Below, piece after piece: positions 57,231 through 64,000 of a stretch of DNA of 64,000 nucleotides. Source of the stretch: Allium sativum (Eukaryota; Streptophyta; Magnoliopsida; Asparagales; Amaryllidaceae). Under the pieces are notes generated by a model. The model ran no database searches. It saw nothing but the letters and a program-made list of their open reading frames with translations, and was not told the origin of the DNA. How positions within the stretch are numbered: position 1 is the stretch's first letter; every line of letters starts with the position of its first letter. Location: contig CM060915.1 of assembly GCA_030737875.1 (NCBI GenBank), positions 628,124,786 to 628,188,785 of the forward strand, read 5' to 3'. The translations under genes were made by a program, and so were the position numbers.

Positions 57231-58596
57231 TGTAACAACCCGAAAATCTGGGCCAGTTTAAAATTTTTATTTTGGCAATTTTAGCGAATTTTGATTATTT
57301 AAAATGAATTATTTTAAATAAAATCGACGAGTAATTTATTTTAAATAGAATTCGGCGTATATATTATACGCGTCGTCGTTAGAATATAAATATTTATATA
57401 TAATTATAAATAGAATTGAAAATGGCGCGGTAGTTCGATAATTCGATTTCAAACTTCAATTGAATGTACCGGGTGCAAAACAATCCGGATTTTAGTGAAA
57501 CCAAAAATAATGGGATCTAATTGATAATATCTTTCCAATGAATCCGACAAATGGAAATTTGATAGCGGGAATCAAAAGATATGTCCAGTTGAAAATTCTG
57601 AATAGTCGCTATGGAATTCAGGCCCTTAAAAATGGACATTTTGCAAATGACCTCGGATTTCGACGAAACCAGTTTTGTTGGGTCCGTGATGTCAAATTAT
57701 TGCTAGGTTTCAAATTTCATAATTTTTCGAATCAGTATGTGAGCGTGGCAAAGGAAAACGTGTTTAGACCATTTCAGTTGATTTTAATCGACTGGAAATT
57801 GGCCATTTTTCAAACGGTCTCAGAATTCGACGAAACTAGTTTTGTTAGGACCGTATCGTCAATACGAAGCTAGAAAATATTTTTCTGCAATTTTTCGATT
57901 TAGTATGTGCCCCCGGCAATTTGAAATGTACGTTTAAAATTCAATATAATAATTTAAATGTAAATTTAACGGAAACTGATTGTAACAGCCGAATCAGCTT
58001 GCAAAACATATTGCATTGTGTCTGAAATGGGGGTATTTAGCTAGGGGCGACAGTCATTGGGTTTGATTTGGGGTACGAAATCATATTGAGATAATAAGTG
58101 GATTAATTAATTATTAAATATATTATATATTATCCAATCATCCTTTAAACCCTAGGTCAAAGGGCCCAGCGAGGTCAAACCCAAAACTCGCGCCTCCACA
58201 GCTGAAACGAACGGCGAAAAAGCTCCCCTCTTCATTCGATTTTTAATCCCAACCCAATTGATGAAATGCAAAAGTATCAGTGCAAATCTCAAGAGCTAGG
58301 CGAGCCCTTCCAGTCCAACGGTGAAGATGGGGAGCGGCTCCATCGTTCGAGAGTATTTGGGGGTCAAAGGCGGTCAGTTCGCGTGGGTGTCTAGACCAGG
58401 ATAGGACGTCGAACTGGATGCCGACATCGACGTGGGGAGGGGAAGACCGGCGCTACAGCATGGCGACACCCGATAGACCTTCGGCGGCTTGGGGGATGTT
58501 CGGTTCGGTGCCCTAATCGATCGAAAATGGGTTTCTGCTCACCTGGAGGGTTTCGACGTTGAAGAAGGTTATCACAGTGAGGATTTTATTTATTTA

Positions 58597-58846
58597 CATT
58601 GCTTTTGAAATTAAAAATATACATTGCTTTTGAAATTAAAAATATACATTGCTTTTGAAATTAAAAATATACATTGCTTTTGAAATTAAAAATATACATT
58701 GCTTTTGAAATTAAAAATATACATTGCTTTTGAAATTAAAAATATACATTGCTTTTGAAATTAAAAATATACATTGCTTTTGAAATTAAAAATATACATT
58801 GCTTTTGAAATTAAAAATATACATTGCTTTTGAAATTAAAAATATA
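58597..58846 (+). repeat. 25-bp tandem array, 10 units (LARD-C)
   Basis: Unit ACATTGCTTTTGAAATTAAA plus AATAT, essentially invariant, so recently amplified. Not seen as an array in the other LARDs. Confidence 0.96.
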
Positions 58847-58887
58847 ATTTTTACGTGATAGGAATATTAAAGATAGCATCTTTTCAT

Positions 58888-59049
58888 GACTAGCGAAGTA
58901 AAAATATGATTTTTATATATTGAACATAGTAGTAAAAATATGATTTTTATATATTGAACATCGAAGTAAAAATATGATTTTTATATATTGAACATCGAAG
59001 TAAAAATGTGATTTTTATATAGTGAATAGCGAAGTAAAAATTCGATTTT
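58888..59049 (+). repeat. 34-bp tandem array, about 4-5 units (LARD-C)
   Basis: Units of the form GAAGTAAAAATATGATTTTT then ATATATTGAACATC; diverged version of the LARD-B repeat. Confidence 0.9.
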
Positions 59050-60054
59050 TATATATGTAGTGGCTACGGGCAACGAAGATGAAGAGGATGCGATAGCGAT
59101 GAAGATTTCTACCAATGAAGTGCCGTGGAGCTAGGATAGCTATAAGTGAGAATTTCTCACCTTTCAATTTCTTTTTCTAGTTATATATATATACTAGGAT
59201 GCAGACGGTGCTTAGTAGCACCCGACACAATCGTCCACAGACCATGGACTTGTTTGTTTGGTTGCGTAGATTAGTTGGATTATTTGATTGAAATTGAATT
59301 GTGTGGTGAAATGAAATTGATTTGATTGATGTGTGAATGGCGTGGGCCTTCACTAGACCGGGGATAAGGCTAGGCCTTGTCCCGTTTCTAGTATCGTGCC
59401 GTTATGCCGCCGAAATTTTCTAAAATATGTTAGAAAAATAAAAATATCATTTTTATTGAATAAATGAATTGAATAGGAATTCATATGTTGGAATAAAATG
59501 TTTTGTTGTTAAAAATATAATTTTTAACGTGAATGTGAATAAATAAATATTCATTTGCAAACCAGACGGTTTGTTTATGTACACCTATTTGAAGGACATT
59601 GATTGGGTCGATAAATTTTACACATCGCCCAACTGCACAAATAAAATATGTGTTTGATTGTTTGAAACCCCACACGGGTGTTAGGATGAAATTTGCAGTT
59701 CACTCATCCTGATTGATTAAATATGTCGATCGATTGATTGACAGGCTGTTATAAGCGTTAGATATCTATATTTGATGCTTATACAGTGTAGTGCACTTTG
59801 GTTGATGGTTGATTATTTTTCCATGCTATTATATACATGTGTTGTAGAAAATCCATATAATTAACATTATATGGTAATTGATTGGGCCTCATTCCAGTTT
59901 TGAAAAAGAAATATTTGAAAAAGAAATATTTGAAATAGAATATTTGAAAATAGGAATATATGAAGCCGTATTGATTAGATTGACGCCATTTTGACGTGAA
60001 CGATATATATATCGATTTTATTCATTTTATAATGAATATCGAGAATGATTTCAA

Positions 60055-60240
60055 AAATTGAAATTGAATAGAAATGAATTCGAATTGAAATTGAATAGAA
60101 ATGAATTCGAATTGAAATTGAATAGAAATGAATTCGAAATGAATTTGAATAGAATTTGAATTGAAATTTGAATTGAATAGAAATGAATTCGAATTGAAAT
60201 TGAATTGAATTGAAAACGATTTCGAAATGAATTGAATTTG
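60055..60240 (+). repeat. 27-bp minisatellite, about 6 irregular units (LARD-C)
   Basis: Unit GAATTCGAATTGAAATTGAA plus TAGAAAT; homologous in position to the LARD-B array. Confidence 0.85.
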
Positions 60241-61743
60241 AATTGAATAGAAATGGATTTTAAAACGAATTTATAAAGAAGAATTCAATTTTGATTTGAA
60301 TTGAAAAGGAAGTTGAAATTGCTTTTGAAACGATTTTAAAACTATTTATATAATTCGTTTTAAATAGAAATCGACGAAGTATATATTATATATATTATAT
60401 ATATATATAATATAATGGCCTGAATAGAACGCGCCGCGCCGCGGCAGTTCGTGAATTTCGACCATTTATTTCAAATGGACATTGCGGGAGATCCGACCGT
60501 CGGATTCTCCTAAAACCGGAACCGTTGGGTTCGTATCGAAAAGAGCTTTCTAGCGAATGTTAGAAATTTGAAATCTAACGGTTGGATTTGGAATTATGTC
60601 CAAATCAAATTCGAAAAAGGTCGCTGTAAGTGCAGTTCGATGGCCGTTGAAGGAAATCGACTGTACGGGCCTTGATAAAATTATTAAAAATAGTAATAAT
60701 TTGTGTAAAATCATAAGAAATGATTTAGAAAGATTTGGGATGAAAAACTCCATATTTGAAAAGATAAAAATAGATTTTTATCAAAATGAACTAGTTTTGA
60801 ACTAAAATTATAATTCTATTTATTTTTAAATAAATAAATTGAATTTGAAAAGGGTTTTGAAAATAACCAGAATTTCCAATGATTGCATTGGAGTGGATTT
60901 GAATCGAAATTGTCTTCGGAATATTTCGATGGTGAAATTCGTGATTATACAGATGTTGTTATGGGAATTTGAAAGATATACATTTATATCGTTATTTCAA
61001 TACGACATTTGTTAATCGTAGAATTTGATATTGAATATAAGCCGATATATTTTCTATTCAGAGCCTTGTATTGAATATCAAATGTGATTTGGGTTTGTCG
61101 TGAATGGTGTCTTCACTAACACTGTTTTTGAACCCAGTTGTGAAAAGATTAAATCTTTTTATTTAGATTTGATGAAGTGTACCAATTGAATGATATTTAA
61201 TTGGAATTGAATTGATATTGATCTTTGGGTTTATCGTGAACAGTGTTTTAAATAACACTCGTTCTTTAACCCGATAATTAATGGGATGTGACTTTGGGTT
61301 TATCGTGAACCGTGTTTTTAAATGACACTGATTCTTTAACCCAGTCAAAGATTAAAACTAAGTGGAGTTTTAATGAATCTTTAATTAGATTGAAATAATC
61401 GAAATGGAGTATCACCAGTTTTACTCCAGGCGATAGTTAAATCTTTAATTAGATTTGAACGTGAAATGGTAATTGAATTTACCGATAACACTGTGGTGTT
61501 AGATATGAAGTATTACCAGTTTTACTTCATGGGATTAATAGGTTGGGATTGGGAAATTAAAATAAATGATTACTTCGGTAAGGTTCGCTAATCCCGACTA
61601 GTTTGAATTGAGATTCAAAAATAGAATAAAGAATAAATTCAAGGAATTTATCTTGGATAAAATTAATGGGAACATTTCCCTATGAATGTGAAATTTAGAA
61701 ACTAACTGTCGGTTGGCCAAACAGAATGGTTTTCTGGATATTG

Positions 61744-61776
61744 ATCTGATGTTGGTTTCGGCCTTCGGGGTTAATA
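61744..61776 (+). repeat. Cross-family conserved block, LARD-C copy
   Basis: Same core as LARD-D, but at the other of the two LTR positions (just before GAATTGGAATGAGGCG). LARD-B lacks it at both positions. Confidence 0.8.
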
Positions 61777-63552
61777 TTTGGGAAATTATTCTCTTGATTA
61801 ATTTACGGTTAGTGACTGATGAATTGGAATGAGGCGTATGTTGTGTTTGTGTAACACTTATTTAAAATATACGCGAGTTATTCGGAAAGACCGGGTTTAT
61901 CCCATTCTGAATAACTGATACGACGATAAGTCGAAGATGAAGACGATGGTCGAAGACCGGAGGTCTTCACGTCATTTAGGTGATAACTGATGATCTTGAT
62001 TGGGCTGTACACCCAAGAAGATGGAAACAGTTAGTGATCGTCCAGACGTACTTGGAGATCGATGGATATGCGGGGTACTAGGTGCCTCCGGTTTCGTTCA
62101 GACCCAGAACGGACTTGTAAATGGACTGTGTGTCTGACATTGGATTTTAGTCCGTGTGATTGATTTCTATTAAATATATATCTGTTTGGCGGCGGAGAAT
62201 TTATTCTCTTGCTTAACGCCCTTCTCTGAGACGTACGAGCTCAGGGGTTATATATTGATGGATATCAAACGCATGGAGTGAATTGCCTGTGTGGCATGCC
62301 TAAGTGGCAATTGATCGAGGCTTCTGTTGAAAAGCAAAGTCTTGTGGTGATGATCAAAGCAAGGCCTTTGTGGCGTAGCTTTGTGTAACGTTTACCTCGC
62401 GTGTTTCACACCCGGTATGAACCAAAAACGGGAGAGGACGTCAGGGAGGGCATGCGTTTCTTTCTAGCTAGAAGTGGCGTCAGTGGTTTTACACGCCCTG
62501 ACGAGTTTGACTTATGTGGTTGTTGCTGTTGCGAGGCGCCTCGGTTTGATCGGACGATCCGGGTCCGATGGAGTCATTTTTTGGCTCATTGACGCCCCAA
62601 AGGGCGGGGAGACGTGTTGTTCAGGCATAATAATCCACATCGGTGGACCGGCCCTGAGGATCCAAGGCTTGCCTGCGCGCTTGCCTGAGACACGGGCTAG
62701 AGCATCTCGAACCGGTTGAGGACTATCTTTTGCCTCGGTTCATAGATGGAAATCCAATTTCCAAATACGTGACTTTGCGGTTTTAGTTGTAAACCTATAT
62801 GTGGCGACATAGTGGCATGGGACGCTCATGTCGTCTATGATTGATACTTATGATTTGAAGTTGTTTTATACACTATGCACTTATAATAGTATCAAACAAT
62901 CTGTTTTAAACGTATCAAGCATTCTTTGGCTATTATAAGGGAAAACCCTATCCTCGACTGCGTTGCATTGTGTGATGGGACCTGGGTCTTATAACAGCTT
63001 CATTTTTTTTCTTTATTAGCATTGCGCTGTTTGTTTTATGCACTGGTATTCTTGGGAGGAAACCCGTTCCGTGTTATACGGCGTGGTCCCTTGATTTACC
63101 TATCTTTGAAAATAAAGATTAATAATTGTTTTAGTTCTCACACTAGTCACATGACTGACCTGGAGTTTATTGTTTTAACCTAAACTCTGGGTGCCCCTAT
63201 TTTGACACGGGCAGCTAGTAGTTTCGGTTTTGCAGATTTATATTCGCGGGATCCTGGTTTACAGCTGGAACGATATCCGGAAAGCTTTGTATCCGTATAT
63301 CTCTTTCTAGTTGTGTATTGTATTATTTTCCGCTGCTATGTATTTAAATGTAATTTAAATCTCTGATATTTCTGTGTAATATTTATTCATACTCTGTATA
63401 TTCTTGTAATCTGGTGCATTGTTGTAATATACAATGAAATGTTCTTCTGTATGCGTTCTGTTTTGTCTTGTTCTCAAAACGATAGGGCGTTTCGAACGGC
63501 TTGAATCGGTTTAGCGACTGGTTCGGACCGAGCGAAATCCCTTGCCGTCACA

Positions 63553-64000
63553 CATGCCTAAGTGGCAGATGATCAAGGCTTCTATTGAAAAGCAAAGTCT
63601 TGTGGTGGATGATCAAAGCAAGACCTATGTGGCACAACTTTATGTATAGAGTTAACTCGCGAGCCTTACGCCTCGGTATGAGTCAAAAACAGGATAAGGA
63701 CCCAAGGAGTGCACGACGTTTCTTTCAAGCAATGGGTGATGTCAGTGACCTACCAGCCCTGACATTTATATTATTTTTACCTGTGTGGTTATTGGAATGC
63801 GAGGCACCTTGGATATAGGTCCTATAGGACCGGGAAATGTGTGTTCAGGAATACTAATCCTCAAAAGTAAGAGAGGACCGGCCTTAGAGGTTCCATGATC
63901 ACTATGTGTGGTCCTGAGACATTTGCTAGAGTGTCTCGAATGGAGAGGAGCTTGCCCCTTGCCTCGACTCATGACCGAAATCCAATTTCCAGTACGTGAC
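63553..64000 (+). repeat. LARD-D LTR fragment, right part (runs off the window)
   Basis: CATGC duplication (63553-63557), then the continuation of the LARD-D LTR (CTAAGTGGCAGATGATCAAGG), matching LARD-B from about 34580. No gene; the short frames are inherited LTR sequence. Confidence 0.87.

Larger units (their letters stand above)
58577..59060 (+). other. Predicted intron inside LARD-C LTR leader
   Basis: Donor TCACA/GTGAGGATTTTATTT at 58577; acceptor ATATATGTAG/TGGCTACGGGCAACG ending at 59060. ATTTATTTAC follows the donor at the same distance as in LARD-B. Contains both tandem arrays. Confidence 0.5.
57231..63552 (+). mobile_element. LARD-C, solo LTR (6.3 kb)
   Basis: A single LTR of the LARD family, with no interior, flanked by the 5-bp duplication CATGC. 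This is the usual product of recombination between two LTRs. It begins TGTAACAACCCG like LARD-B but ends TTGCCGTCACA. The last ~85 bp, from about 63475, bear no resemblance to the LARD-B end, so it represents a subfamily with a different terminus. A 111-codon frame (57538-57873) resembles those in LARD-A and LARD-B. No gene is called. Confidence 0.92.

Overview
The window is nuclear DNA from a seed plant, most likely a repeat-rich, heterochromatic region of a large genome. I see no host gene, rRNA, tRNA or CRISPR. Everything I could place is Ty3/gypsy LTR retrotransposon DNA, all apparently tied to the Tekay/Del chromovirus group: initiator-Met tRNA primer sites (TGGTATCAGAGC), a conserved 'ggggacgaaa..aagtgggg' block before the 3' LTR, and one pol with a C-terminal chromodomain. 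The species cannot be named from this sequence.

The 64 kb form a nest of insertions that can be read from LTR ends and 5-bp target-site duplications (TSDs). The names used here are mine. The oldest layer is LARD-D, a fragment of a giant LTR (54080-57230, resuming at 63553 and running off the right edge). LARD-C (57231-63552, TSD CATGC), a 6.3 kb solo LTR, sits inside it. TRG-3 (44324-54079) is also in LARD-D; it is a decayed relative of the gag-only elements. LARD-A (minus strand; 22732-29354 plus 43280-44323) is inserted in the 5' LTR of TRG-3, at the centre of a palindrome. LARD-B (29355-43274, TSD CTCGC) is in the LTR of LARD-A; it is complete and young, with two ~6.4 kb LTRs around only ~1 kb of interior. 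TEK-2 (1-240 and 9597-22731) is in the interior of LARD-A; it is the only element with pol. TRG-1 (241-9596, minus strand, TSD CATAT) is in the 5' LTR of TEK-2; it is a gag-only non-autonomous element. The left ends of TEK-2, LARD-A and TRG-3 lie outside the window.

Coding capacity is small. TEK-2 has one continuous gag-protease-RT-RNase H-integrase-chromodomain frame (13180-17577), broken by two in-frame TAG codons. It is followed in another frame by an intact 216-aa acidic ORF (17738-18388) with three SUMO-interaction-like motifs. TRG-1 has an intact 302-aa Gag and no pol. TRG-3 keeps only scraps of gag-pol. The LARDs code for nothing recognisable. The LARDs and TRG elements would need enzymes from an autonomous Tekay-type relative; TEK-2 is of the right type but is itself broken.

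The most interesting signals are non-coding. (1) A three-tier hairpin is repeated 2-3 times per LTR in TRG-1 and TRG-3, with compensatory base changes between copies. (2) A GT-AG intron-like module inside the giant LTRs is conserved in position in three diverged family members and contains the tandem repeat arrays. (3) A ~60-nt block is shared by otherwise different families, in LTRs of one and interiors of others. (4) The TEK-2 acidic ORF.
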